Positions 1 through 7,922 of a stretch of DNA of 34,879 nt are shown in pieces. The notes under the pieces are model-generated. The model worked only from the letters and a program-made list of their open reading frames with translations, made no database searches and had not been told where the DNA came from. Each line of letters starts with the position of its first letter. Positions within the stretch are counted from its first letter, which is position 1. This DNA is from DASQFI01 sp050264575 (lineage in GTDB: Bacteria > Acidobacteriota > Vicinamibacteria > Vicinamibacterales > SCN-69-37), in assembly GCA_050264575.1 (NCBI GenBank), contig JBLNGH010000118.1:1-34879 (forward strand), in the 5' to 3' direction. The position numbers and the translations under genes are program-made.

Positions 1-138
1 ACGAAGGATGTTCAGACTGTCATCCGTGGAGCCATCGTCATAAATGAAATAAGAATCGACGAATGGATCGTAGTGCCGGAAGAAGAAGGGCAGCATTTGT
101 TCGTCGTTCCAGCACAGCGCATAAACGTGAATCGTCAT
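1..138 (-). CDS. Glycosyltransferase family 2, N-terminal fragment (cut by window edge)
   Basis: Only the first 46 codons are in the window; the gene continues beyond base 1. The ATG is at 138 on the minus strand. The visible protein starts MTIHVYALCWNDEQMLPFFF and continues to YDDGSTDDSLNILR. The IYDDGSTDDS segment is the nucleotide-sugar-binding aspartate motif that ends the second beta strand of GT-A family 2 enzymes. The N-terminal 'ALCWNDEQMLPFFFRHY' style is typical of GT2 enzymes in bacterial polysaccharide clusters. The gene follows an ABC exporter on the same strand, which fits glycan assembly. Donor and acceptor cannot be told from this piece. Confidence 0.8.
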   Translation of the reverse strand, partial: MTIHVYALCWNDEQMLPFFFRHYDPFVDSYFIYDDGSTDDSLNILR

Positions 139-187
139 GTGACCGCGGAGCCTAGCTTATAGAGACATTCATTCATCGCTGAACGGA

Positions 188-415
188 TTATCGGCACGAT
201 TTGTCACCCCGGAGCTTCCGCGTGGCGGTCGTCTTCTTCGCTCGTTCGCTGTCGACCGGGTAAGTTCCAGCCCAGGTAATTGGCCCTGACGTTGCCTCAT
301 TGATGGGCGCCAGCTTCGGCAATGCCGCGTGCGGAATGCCAGGTCGAGCCATGGCCAGCTGCGAGTAGAAAGCCGACGTTGGACTGGCGGCGACGAGGAT
401 CGCAACGTTCCGCAC
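188..415 (-). pseudogene. Short ORF, possible remnant of a polysaccharide-cluster gene
   Basis: A 75-codon frame with a GTG start at 415 lies 21 bp after the stop of the ABC ATPase gene. The first part (VAILVAASPTSAFYSQLAMA) looks like a real protein N-terminus: a hydrophobic strand followed by SPTSAFYSQ. I associate that pattern with hypothetical proteins of exopolysaccharide clusters, but only from memory. The second half becomes rich in Lys, Arg and Thr and does not look like a folded domain. The simplest reading is a 5' fragment of a longer gene truncated by deletion or frameshift. It could also be a chance frame. The rest of the 139-435 gap shows nothing recognisable. Confidence 0.3.
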
Positions 416-435
416 GGTCAGCTGTGGCGTCTCGT

Positions 436-1185
436 TCAGGAGTTCGTCGCAGAAGTGCTCGTCAGCATCGCCACATATGCGGCCGCGACGTCCGTGCCGG
501 TTCCCTCCACGGCGAGATGCGCGCCATCAATCAGGATCGCGCGGTCGCAGAAGTGGCCAATGATGTGTGGCACATGGCTTACGAGCACGATCGTGTGCCC
601 GGAGGCACGCAACTGACGAAACCGCTCCTCGCACTTCGCCTTGAAGCCGGCGTCGCCGACCGCGAAGACCTCGTCGAGCACCAGCACCTCGCGCACCGCC
701 GCGAAGGCCACCGCATAGCCCAGACGCGACGCCATGCCGCTTGAATAGTGCTTCAGCTTCAGGTTCGCGAAGCGCTCCAGCTCCGCGAACGCCAGAATCT
801 CGTCCATCCTCCGCCGAAGCTCCGGCAGCGAGAGCCCCATCACGGCGCCGACCAGACAGACGTTGTCGACGGCGTCGAGCTCGGGATTCCAGCCCACGCC
901 GAGCTCGAGGATCGGCGTGAGCGGACCCCGCACCGTGACGTTACCGGAATCCGGCGCGTAAACGCCGCACAGGATCTTCAGCAATGTGCTCTTGCCGCAT
1001 CCGTTGCGCCCCATGATCCCGAGGGTTTCGCCGCGACTCACGCCAAGGCTGATGCGATCGAGCACCTGCAGCCGTTCGAAGCGCCGCGGCTCCAGCAAGC
1101 CGAGCATGTGCTCTCGGACCGTGTCACGACGAACCGACGGAATCCGGAACGCCTTTGAAACGCCGGTCGCTTCGATGACTGTCAC
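436..1185 (-). CDS. Polysaccharide ABC transporter, ATP-binding protein
   Basis: This is the ATPase of a two-component exporter for lipid-linked polysaccharide or teichoic-acid-like polymers (the Wzt/KpsT/TagH group), acting at the inner membrane. The GTG start at 1185 overlaps the TGA of the permease gene (GTGA), so translation is probably coupled; a longer upstream frame is not the real start. The 249-residue product has a Walker A motif GRNGCGKST at residues 59-67, an ABC signature YSSGM, Walker B VLVLDEVFAVGD, and a switch histidine in IVLVSH. The family insert with EL.VGWNPELDAVDN between Walker A and the signature is typical of O-antigen exporters. It is short and lacks the C-terminal carbohydrate-binding domain of Wzt proteins that recognise a capped O-antigen, so it is closer to KpsT/TagH in architecture. 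The substrate is unknown. Confidence 0.93.
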   Translation of the reverse strand: MTVIEATGVSKAFRIPSVRRDTVREHMLGLLEPRRFERLQVLDRISLGVSRGETLGIMGRNGCGKSTLLKILCGVYAPDSGNVTVRGPLTPILELGVGWNPELDAVDNVCLVGAVMGLSLPELRRRMDEILAFAELERFANLKLKHYSSGMASRLGYAVAFAAVREVLVLDEVFAVGDAGFKAKCEERFRQLRASGHTIVLVSHVPHIIGHFCDRAILIDGAHLAVEGTGTDVAAAYVAMLTSTSATNS

Positions 1186-2018
1186 AGGAACTCCGCCGCC
1201 CTTGGGGCGAGTCGCCTGAACACCACCCAACCACCGCCCAGCGAGATCGCGACGACGCCTGCAAGGCACAGATGCGCCGTCGCCGTGGGAATGATCCCGC
1301 GGACCAGCACATCTCGCGAGAATTCGATGATGGCGGTCGGCGGCCAGATGAACAAATAGAAATGAAATCGCTCGGGCAGAATCCCGAGCGGGTAGATGAT
1401 CGGCGCCAGGAAAAAACCTGCCTGCGAGACGACGTCCCACACCTGGTTCAAGTCCCGATACCGAAGAAACAGCACGCTCGAGCCGAGCGAGAACCCCATG
1501 ACGATCAGAATGAAGCTCGCGCAGTAGACGACGAACATCAGCATGCCCGTCGCTGTCGGCATTCGTCCGGCGCCTGCAAGAAACAGCAGGATGATCAGGA
1601 TGAACACCGCCAGCGTGATGACCGCGTTCGAAATCGACGTCACCACCAGAATCCACGACGGACACTTCGCCTTCGCCAGCAGGAACCCCTTCGCGTGTAG
1701 CGACGTCAGGCCGACCTTCGTGCTCTCGGCAAAAAAATCCCAGAGGAAGAGTCCGATGATGAGGTTGAGCTTGTAATTGGGCTCCGACGCGAACAGGAAC
1801 GAAAACACGCCCATGAGCAGCACGAACATCGTGAGCGGCTTGAGCAGCGCCCAGACGAAGCCGCCGACAGTACCGTAATAGCGAACCTTGAAATCCGTGC
1901 GGATCAGCGTCCAGACGAGGCCCGCGCGCGCCCGCGTCGCCGCCGCCGGACCCGCGTCAGCGCGGGGCCGATCCGCTGCCACCGGGCCGATCTCGGTTCC
2001 TGCTGAGGCATTCGTCAT
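1182..2018 (-). CDS. Polysaccharide ABC transporter, permease (ABC-2 type)
   Basis: This is the membrane subunit paired with the following ATPase, of the Wzm/KpsM/TagG type. The 278-residue protein has a soluble N-terminus of about 40 residues rich in Ala, Arg and Pro, then LIRTDFKVRYYGTVGGFVW, the amphipathic entry helix seen in this family. About six membrane segments follow. The conserved 'FLRYRDLNQVWDVVSQAGFFLAPIIYPL' region near the C-terminal third is the ABC-2 signature. I chose ATG 2018 (MTNASAG). It overlaps the end of the upstream TPR gene by 62 bp, an unusually long same-strand overlap, and a later GTG at 1982 would cut the overlap to 26 bp. Its stop overlaps the ATPase start. Confidence 0.92.
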   Translation of the reverse strand: MTNASAGTEIGPVAADRPRADAGPAAATRARAGLVWTLIRTDFKVRYYGTVGGFVWALLKPLTMFVLLMGVFSFLFASEPNYKLNLIIGLFLWDFFAESTKVGLTSLHAKGFLLAKAKCPSWILVVTSISNAVITLAVFILIILLFLAGAGRMPTATGMLMFVVYCASFILIVMGFSLGSSVLFLRYRDLNQVWDVVSQAGFFLAPIIYPLGILPERFHFYLFIWPPTAIIEFSRDVLVRGIIPTATAHLCLAGVVAISLGGGWVVFRRLAPRAAEFL

Positions 2019-3651
2019 AGCCGGGCGTCTCCGGAGCGATGTCCCTGATCTCCTCGCATCGGCGCCGAGCCGCTGCAGCATTACCCTGCAGCTCTTCGAC
2101 CTTCACCAGGCCCAGCCGTGCCGGCACGTTCAACGGATCGTACAGGAGCGTCTCCTCGTAGAACGACCGCGCCCGGTCCGGCTGGCTCTCGACGAGCGCC
2201 AGCGCCCCCAGCCCGTTCAGGCCGTCGGGCGATCGCGGGTCGAGCTCCCGCACCTTCTGAAACGCGGCGACTGCGCCCTTGAGCTGCCCCACTTCGAGCA
2301 GGCACACGCCAAGCTTCGCGTAGATCGCCGGCTCGTCCGTCCTGGCGTGAAGCGCGGTCGTGAACGCGCCGATGGCCTCGTCGTGGCGGCCGGCATCGTG
2401 CAGCGCCTCGCCCAGCAGCAGTTGCGCGTGCCAGGATTCGGGCGCCTGGTCCGTGGCCTCCGAAAACAGCAGCACCGGATCGCCCCAGACGGCATTCCGC
2501 AGCAGTGTGTGCATCGAGAGCAAAGCCAGGATCGCGACGACGATCGCCCGAAACAGCACCCTGGCGTAACGTCTCGCGTTCCATTGACGCCACGCCTCCA
2601 GGCGCGCCACGACGGCGCCGAAGGCGAGGAACAACCCGGCGCTCGCCAGATAGATGCGCTGCTCGGCCATCGGCTCGCCACGACCCAGGATGACGAGCGC
2701 GGCCGACGGCGCGAGCGTCGACAAGAACCAGAGAATGCCAAGCGTGACGGCGCCGTCGCGCCGCCGCATCCACCATGCAACGGCGCCGAGCACGCCAACC
2801 ACGCCGGCCGACAGCAGCACGCGCGCATCGAACCATCCCACCAGCGTGAGCTCGTGAAAGATCGTCTGCTGTCCAGGCCTGACTAGCATCGTCAGATACC
2901 GGCGGGCAACGTCGAGCTCGAGTGGGAGAAAACTCCAGTCCACCTGGACCTGTCCGCGGTGCTCGATGGCCGTGAACACGGCGAGACGCACCGCAACGGC
3001 CAGTACGGCCAGGTCGATGAACGGCACGTGCATCATCCGCATCCGCCGCGATCGCTCAGCCACGGTCCCCGGCAGCACGAGCCGGTCGTAGGCGAGCGCG
3101 ATAACGACGAACACTGCTGCGGTTTCCTTTGACGCAAGTGCCAGGATCCAGAGCCCGAACGTCGCGAACAGCCAGCCGGCCGCGCCGCCCAGCATCCACC
3201 GCCGCGCCGTGTCGAGCGCGAGCAGAAAGAACATCGTGCAGAGCAGTTCCGCCCGTCCGCTGACGTAGCCGACGGCCTGCGTCATCATCGGGTGCACGGC
3301 AAAGAGCGCGGCGGCGAGAAACGCGGCCAGACGGCGGCCGGTGGCGCGGCGCGTGAAATCGAACAGGAGCGCCACGTTGAGCATGTGCAGCAGCACGTTG
3401 GTGACGTGAAATCCGAACGGCGCCGCCCCCCAGATCGTGCGATCGATCGCGTAGGACAGGTTGACGACGGGGCGCGTGACCTCGTGGAGCACGATCGCGC
3501 GCAGGTCGAGCGGACTTCGGAGCGAGCGGTTCTCGACGACGAGACGTCGATCGTCGTAGACGAAGGGGTTGTGCAGCGCGTTGACGTAGACCAGGCCGGC
3601 GAGCACGACGGCCACGCCGGCCAGGAGCCAGTCTCGCGGCGCGCCCCGCAT
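1957..3651 (-). CDS. Membrane protein with C-terminal TPR repeats (TMTC-like, possible GT-C)
   Basis: The 564-residue protein has about ten predicted membrane segments in residues 10-400 and about four tetratricopeptide repeats in the last 150 residues (for example LLLGEALHDAGRHDEAIGAF and KLGVCLLEVGQLKGAVAAF). The N-terminus contains NPFVYDDRRLVVENRSL. An acidic pair in the first outer loop is where GT-C transferases hold their catalytic acid, and the segment ALFAVHPMMTQAVGYVSGRAE matches the TMTC-type layout. A role in O-linked sugar transfer outside the membrane is plausible by family but unproven. The ATG at 3651 gives MRGAPRDW; a TTG at 3666 would add five residues. The gene leads the minus-strand ABC operon and is divergent from the GT4 at 3699. 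A paralogue lies at 13947-16253. Confidence 0.75.
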   Translation of the reverse strand: MRGAPRDWLLAGVAVVLAGLVYVNALHNPFVYDDRRLVVENRSLRSPLDLRAIVLHEVTRPVVNLSYAIDRTIWGAAPFGFHVTNVLLHMLNVALLFDFTRRATGRRLAAFLAAALFAVHPMMTQAVGYVSGRAELLCTMFFLLALDTARRWMLGGAAGWLFATFGLWILALASKETAAVFVVIALAYDRLVLPGTVAERSRRMRMMHVPFIDLAVLAVAVRLAVFTAIEHRGQVQVDWSFLPLELDVARRYLTMLVRPGQQTIFHELTLVGWFDARVLLSAGVVGVLGAVAWWMRRRDGAVTLGILWFLSTLAPSAALVILGRGEPMAEQRIYLASAGLFLAFGAVVARLEAWRQWNARRYARVLFRAIVVAILALLSMHTLLRNAVWGDPVLLFSEATDQAPESWHAQLLLGEALHDAGRHDEAIGAFTTALHARTDEPAIYAKLGVCLLEVGQLKGAVAAFQKVRELDPRSPDGLNGLGALALVESQPDRARSFYEETLLYDPLNVPARLGLVKVEELQGNAAAARRRCEEIRDIAPETPGYDECLSRNRDRPGGSGSAPR

Positions 3652-3698
3652 GGAACGGTCAGTCAAAGCCGAAGATAGTGTATGACGGTCACCGACGC
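3652..3698. promoter_or_regulatory. Divergent start region between two glycan operons
   Basis: Only 47 bp separate the two opposite start codons. The stretch holds the slightly AT-richer sequence gaagatagtgtatgac, where a -10 element could lie, but I cannot identify a convincing promoter pair. Promoters may extend into the coding ends. The back-to-back arrangement suggests joint control of the exporter operon and the glycosyltransferase operon. Confidence 0.3.
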
Positions 3699-4916
3699 AT
3701 GGCGCCGCTTCGCATCCTTCATGTCACGCCGTATTCGGGCGATGCCTGGGCGTACGGCGGCATCGCGAGGCTCGCGTCGACGCTCACGCGTGACCTCGCG
3801 CGCCGCGGACACGCGGTGACCGTCTGCACGACGGATGCCTGCGACAGGACGACACGGCTTCCTGCTCCGGCGACCGTCGGCCGGCCATGGCGGCCCTGGC
3901 CGCCGGTCCGGACCGACGCCGGCGTCGTGATCCGCGTGTTTCCCAACATCTCGAATCGGCTGGCCTATCATCAGCAGCTTTTCCTGCCTCGCGGGCTCGA
4001 CCGGTTCCTGCGCGAGCATGCCACCGACTTCGACATCGCCCACCTCCATGCGTGCAGGAATTTTCCGGGCGCGATTGCGGCGCGTCATCTGCGCCGCGCA
4101 CACGTCCCGTTCGTCCTCGCACCCAACGGCACGGCGCCCCGGCTCGAGCGTCATCTCCGGGCAAAGCGCCTCTACGATTCGGTGATTGGCGACCGGATCC
4201 TGCGCGACGCCGCGCGGGTGATCGCGGTTTCCCAGGCCGAGGTGGCGCAACTGCGCGCGCTCGACGTGCCGTCGCCGTCGATCGCGGTCCTGCCGAATCC
4301 TGTCGATCTCTCGGAGTTCGACGAGCCGCTCACACGCGGCGGGTTTCGGGGCCGCTTCGGACTCGACGCCCGGCCCGTCGTGCTGTTTCTCGGAAAGCTC
4401 ACGCCGCGCAAGCGCGTCGACCTGCTCGTTCAGGCGATCGCGCGAATCGACCAGGGTGATCCCACGCTCGTCGTCGCCGGCAACGACATGGGAAGCGGCG
4501 CGGCTGTCAGGGCCGCTGTCGCGGCGGCGGGCCTCCAGGCTCGCGTGCGATTCACCGGTCTCCTGCCGGGGCGCGAGCGGCTCCAGGCGCTCGCTGATGC
4601 CGACGTCGTCGTCTATCCATCCGAGCACGAGATCTTCGGGCTCGTGCCGCTCGAGTCGCTGCTCGCCGGCACGCCGGTCGTGGTCGCCGGCGACTCGGGC
4701 TGCGGCGAGATCGTTCGCGCGACCGGCGGAGGACAGATCGTCAAGGCAGGCGACGTCATGGCGCTGGCCGATGCGATCAAAGTTGTGATCAAGGATCCGG
4801 TGCATTGGCGGGGCGAAGCGGCGCGCGCAGCGGCCGAAGTGCGGAATCTGTTCGGAAATGACGCGGTCTGCGACCGTCTGGTGGACCTCTACCGTGCGAT
4901 ACTTTCGGCGACCTGA
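3699..4916 (+). CDS. Glycosyltransferase family 4
   Basis: This is a cytoplasmic GT-B enzyme that transfers a sugar from a nucleotide donor, retaining configuration. The 405-residue protein opens with LRILHVTPYSGDAWAYGGIA, the N-terminal Rossmann strand and glycine loop. The C-terminal donor domain starts at VVLFLGKLTPRKRVDLLVQA, and the E-x7-E signature is in EHEIFGLVPLESLLAGTPVV. I chose ATG 3699 (MAPLRILH) over a GTG at 3678, because the sister GT4 at 11171-12559 starts with nearly the same MAPLRLLHA. The TGA stop directly abuts the ATG of the next gene (TGAATG), which implies coupled translation. Sugar specificity cannot be read from the sequence. Confidence 0.92.
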   Translation: MAPLRILHVTPYSGDAWAYGGIARLASTLTRDLARRGHAVTVCTTDACDRTTRLPAPATVGRPWRPWPPVRTDAGVVIRVFPNISNRLAYHQQLFLPRGLDRFLREHATDFDIAHLHACRNFPGAIAARHLRRAHVPFVLAPNGTAPRLERHLRAKRLYDSVIGDRILRDAARVIAVSQAEVAQLRALDVPSPSIAVLPNPVDLSEFDEPLTRGGFRGRFGLDARPVVLFLGKLTPRKRVDLLVQAIARIDQGDPTLVVAGNDMGSGAAVRAAVAAAGLQARVRFTGLLPGRERLQALADADVVVYPSEHEIFGLVPLESLLAGTPVVVAGDSGCGEIVRATGGGQIVKAGDVMALADAIKVVIKDPVHWRGEAARAAAEVRNLFGNDAVCDRLVDLYRAILSAT

Positions 4917-6776
4917 ATGAGCACAGCTTCACGGCCCGGCGTCAGCTTCGTCGTGCCCGTCCGCAACGGCGACCGGTGGATTCGAGAGGTGATCGGCGCC
5001 ATCGCGCGTCAGCGCGACGGCCGTCCGTTCGAGATCATCATCGTCGACGACCGGAGCGAGGATCGGACCACGGACATCCTGCGCGAGATGGCCGATGCCT
5101 TTCCCCTGCGCGTCATCCGCGGACGCGGACACGGTGCCGCAGCGGCGGTGAACACCGGCATTCTCGCCGCACGTTTTCCGATCATTGGTCAGGTCGATCA
5201 GGACGTCGTGATCCACGACGGCTGGATGCAGCGGCTCGTCTCCGCCCTGGACGATCCGGACGTCGCCGCGGTGCAGGGCTGCTACCTGACCGATCGCACG
5301 GCCAGCGTCGCGGCGAGGGTGATGGGCTTCGATCTCGAGTATCGGTATGCCGCGCTTCGCGACGGCCGGACCACGCACGTCTGCACGGGTAACTCGGTGT
5401 ATCGAACGGACGCGCTTTATCGCGTCGGCCTCTTCGACGAGCAACTCGGCTACGGCTACGACAACGACATGAGCTATCGGCTGCAACAGGCGGGATACCG
5501 GCTCGTGTTCTGTCGTGACGCGACGAGCACCCACCGGTGGCGCGACAGCCTCTGGGGTTACTGCGTGCAGCAGTACGGGTTCGGCTACGGGCGTCTGGAC
5601 CTCGTCGCCAAGCATCGGCATCGGCTGGCCGGCGATTCCGTGTCGCCGCCGCAAATGATGGTGCATCCGCTCCTCATGTCGGTCGCGCTCCTTGCGCTGA
5701 TCGCGTCGGCCGTCTTTTCCGTCACGTCGGGTCCGGCGGTCGACGCGGCGATCTTCGCAGCCGTGCTCATCGTCGTGCTCGCGCTCGAGCGCGCGGTCAC
5801 CGGCACGTACGCCGCCTGGAGACTCCGCGACGCGACGCCGCTGCTCTTCCCGTGCTTTCATCTGCTCCGCGATCTCGCGTGGACGGGCGCGATTGGCGCG
5901 TGGGCGATCCGGCAGGCGGTTGGACGTCAGTCGAAACCGTCGCACAGCATGGCGGCGCGTCCCGCTGACATGTGTAGGGCGGGGCTTGAGCCCCGCCAAC
6001 ATGCCGGCCCTAAAGGGCCGGCCTACACGACTACAGGGCCGGCCTACACGACAAAGCGCACACCGACGCGCGTCCTGGGGCTGATCCCGGCTCACAACGA
6101 AGCGGCCACCCTCCCCGGCGTCATCGCCGAGATCCGCGAGAGCGATCCCACGCTCGATCTGCTGGTCATCGACGACGGCTCGACCGACGACACGCCGGAC
6201 GTGATCGAGGAGCTCGGCGTCCGGTGGCTGCGGCTGCCGGAACGCATGGGCGTGGGCAGCGCGATGCGCGCCGGCCTCCGCTACGCGGCACGTCAGGGCT
6301 ACGACACGGCCATTCGGCTCGACGGAGACGGACAACATCGCGCAACGGACATCCAGCGGGTGCTCGCGCCGCTCCGCGCCGGACGCGCGGATGTCGTGCT
6401 CGGATCCCGCTACACGGAGTCGCGCGCGAATACGTCGATGACCGTTCGGCTGCTCCAGCACGCGCTCAGTTTGTGCCTTCGGATGCTGACGGGCAGGGTC
6501 GTTACCGATCCAACGTCCGGGTTCTGCGCGCTCGGGCCCCGAGCGGTCCGGCTGCTCGCCGAGCACCATCCGACGGGCTATCCTGAGCCCGAACTGCGGC
6601 TTTTCCTCAGCCGCAACGGTCTCGTCGTCGAGGAAGTGCCGGTTGACGCGCGACCGCGGCAAGGCGGCCGGACGTCGCTCACGCCGTTCCGGATCACCGC
6701 GGCAGGCGCGCGGATCCTGCTGGCGATGATCATCGTGCCGCTCCGGACCGGGGTCGGGAGACTCGAACGTGATTGA
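4917..6776 (+). CDS. Double glycosyltransferase family 2 protein joined by a palindromic repeat
   Basis: The 619-residue protein has two GT-A domains. The first (about residues 5-240) has VSFVVPVRNGDRWIREVIGA, IIVDDRSEDRTT, the DxD-type VDQDVV and a C-terminal acidic EDM-like segment YDNDMSYRLQQAG; about three membrane segments follow (about 245-335). The second (about 383-619) starts TRVLGLIPAHNEAATLPGV, has VIDDGSTDDTPD and RLDGDGQH, and resembles polyprenyl-phosphate sugar synthases of the DPM1 type. The linker, residues about 352-379, is coded by an in-frame palindromic element (5970-6052). Each half equals a normal single-domain enzyme, so this is probably a fusion of two neighbouring genes or an element inserted between fused domains. 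The second half is followed by DUF2304, its usual neighbour. Confidence 0.9.
   Translation: MSTASRPGVSFVVPVRNGDRWIREVIGAIARQRDGRPFEIIIVDDRSEDRTTDILREMADAFPLRVIRGRGHGAAAAVNTGILAARFPIIGQVDQDVVIHDGWMQRLVSALDDPDVAAVQGCYLTDRTASVAARVMGFDLEYRYAALRDGRTTHVCTGNSVYRTDALYRVGLFDEQLGYGYDNDMSYRLQQAGYRLVFCRDATSTHRWRDSLWGYCVQQYGFGYGRLDLVAKHRHRLAGDSVSPPQMMVHPLLMSVALLALIASAVFSVTSGPAVDAAIFAAVLIVVLALERAVTGTYAAWRLRDATPLLFPCFHLLRDLAWTGAIGAWAIRQAVGRQSKPSHSMAARPADMCRAGLEPRQHAGPKGPAYTTTGPAYTTKRTPTRVLGLIPAHNEAATLPGVIAEIRESDPTLDLLVIDDGSTDDTPDVIEELGVRWLRLPERMGVGSAMRAGLRYAARQGYDTAIRLDGDGQHRATDIQRVLAPLRAGRADVVLGSRYTESRANTSMTVRLLQHALSLCLRMLTGRVVTDPTSGFCALGPRAVRLLAEHHPTGYPEPELRLFLSRNGLVVEEVPVDARPRQGGRTSLTPFRITAAGARILLAMIIVPLRTGVGRLERD
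5970..6052. repeat. In-frame palindromic repeat element, copy 1
   Basis: Two perfect 9-bp-arm hairpins stand side by side: GGCGGGGCT/AGCCCCGCC with a TG centre (5978-5997) and GCCGGCCCT/AGGGCCGGC with an AA centre (6003-6022). They are enclosed by GTGTAGG at the left and CCTACAC at the right, an outer inverted pair. A partial direct copy of the right end (agggccggcctacacgac) follows at about 6035-6052. The element codes for residues about 352-379 of the double GT2 protein without a stop. A homologous copy lies at 14020-14077. Confidence 0.9.
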
Positions 6777-7155
6777 TCGCGTGCAAGTGGTCGCGATCGC
6801 CGTCAGCGTCGTCCTGCTGATGGTCGTGCTGGAGCTGGTCAGGCGCCGGAAACTGGTCGAGGAATACTCGCTCCTCTGGATTCTTGGCTCGCTCGCCATT
6901 GTGGGGCTGTCCATCTGGCGCGGACTGCTGGACATCGCCGCGCGCGAGCTCGGCGTCTTCTACCCGCCAAGCCTGCTGCTGATGCTGCTCGTGGTCAGCG
7001 TGTTCGTGGCGCTGCTGTGGTTCTCGGTCGTCCTGTCGCGGCAGCGGCAGCAAATCGATCGCCTGGTTGAGGAAACGGCCATTCTCGGCGCCGAGATTCG
7101 TGACCTTCGGGCGAAGGACGCCAACGCCGCGCCTGACGGCCTGACATCGCCTTGA
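6769..7155 (+). CDS. DUF2304 family membrane protein
   Basis: The 128-residue protein has three membrane segments (about residues 6-24, 36-55 and 66-88) and a charged C-terminal helix with LSRQRQQIDRLVEETAILGAEI, probably a short coiled coil. The arrangement LVRRRKLVEEYSLLWIL after the first helix is characteristic of DUF2304. The family is usually coded next to DPM1-type GT2 enzymes and is thought to be a membrane partner in polyprenyl-phosphate sugar formation or flipping; no activity is established. The GTG start at 6769 overlaps the previous stop by 8 bp, consistent with coupling to the GT2 gene. Confidence 0.85.
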   Translation: MIDRVQVVAIAVSVVLLMVVLELVRRRKLVEEYSLLWILGSLAIVGLSIWRGLLDIAARELGVFYPPSLLLMLLVVSVFVALLWFSVVLSRQRQQIDRLVEETAILGAEIRDLRAKDANAAPDGLTSP

Positions 7156-7922
7156 TCGGCGACCGACGCGCCCGGGCGTGGCTCGCGGCCACCGCCGTCG
7201 TTTTTCTTGCCGACATCTTCCTGCACCTGCCCATCACGGACTTCTGCGACCGCCTGGCTACGCGGTACGGATTCACCGAGTACGACAGCGCGATGCGCGC
7301 GGGGTTCCTCCTGATCGGCGCGTGCACGTTTGCGACGATCTGGGTCTGGCCGAGCGGCCACCGGCTGCTCGTCGGCCTGACGATGACGTTTCTCGCGGGC
7401 CTGATGCTCCTGGCGCACAGGCTGATCGTCGTCAACGCGGTCGAGAGCGTCCATTATCCGCAGTACGCGCTGATCGTCCTGCTGCTGGCGCCCGCGGTCG
7501 GCAATCTGGAGATTGCGTGGATCGGCGCCTCCATCCTGGGCGCCATCGACGAGGGGTATCAGGCGAGATTCCTGCCTCGCGGCGCGCCGGATTACTTCGA
7601 CTGGAACGACGTCGTGCTGAATGCGATCGGCGCGGCAGTCGGTGTGGTGATCGTCGTCACTTTCACGAGAATCGCGCGCCGCCCATTGCGACATCCCGCC
7701 GGCCTGCGATGGGCGATCGCCGTCGCGGCAGTGGTGATCGCCCTCGTGGTCGCGCCGCCTGTCTGGTCACCGTTTTTCGAAACGACACCCGGCGGCCGGC
7801 TCTTTCATCGGCTCACGGCTTCCGAGGCGATGGTGGTGCTGACAGTGATTTACGCGCTGGTCATGACTGTTCGCCGTATCTCCCAGCCACGTGATCCCGC
7901 GTCCCCCGCACGACCGCGGTAA
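7152..7922 (+). CDS. VanZ-like family membrane protein
   Basis: The 256-residue protein has about seven hydrophobic segments. The pattern SVHYPQYALIVLLLA followed by GAIDEGYQ and YFDWNDVVLNAIGAAVGV matches the VanZ-like family (conserved acidic residue, then D-x-x-D-x-x-x-N-x-x-G in the last helices). VanZ itself gives low-level teicoplanin resistance; most relatives in polysaccharide clusters have no known function. The TTG start at 7152 overlaps the DUF2304 stop (TTGA). The 3' end runs 62 bp into the 3' end of the opposite-strand gene that ends at 7861, so both C-termini share DNA. Confidence 0.8.
   Translation: MIGDRRARAWLAATAVVFLADIFLHLPITDFCDRLATRYGFTEYDSAMRAGFLLIGACTFATIWVWPSGHRLLVGLTMTFLAGLMLLAHRLIVVNAVESVHYPQYALIVLLLAPAVGNLEIAWIGASILGAIDEGYQARFLPRGAPDYFDWNDVVLNAIGAAVGVVIVVTFTRIARRPLRHPAGLRWAIAVAAVVIALVVAPPVWSPFFETTPGGRLFHRLTASEAMVVLTVIYALVMTVRRISQPRDPASPARPR

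Noticed and set aside
1186..1665. Longer ABC ATPase starting upstream at 1665
   Set aside because: The added residues are the out-of-frame shadow of the permease; the GTG at 1185 overlapping the permease stop gives the normal family N-terminus.
4929..6935. Long open frame on the minus strand opposite the double GT2 gene
   Set aside because: The plus strand has complete GT2 motifs throughout. The minus frame is Arg/Asp/His-rich without any domain, as expected for the antisense of GC-rich coding DNA.
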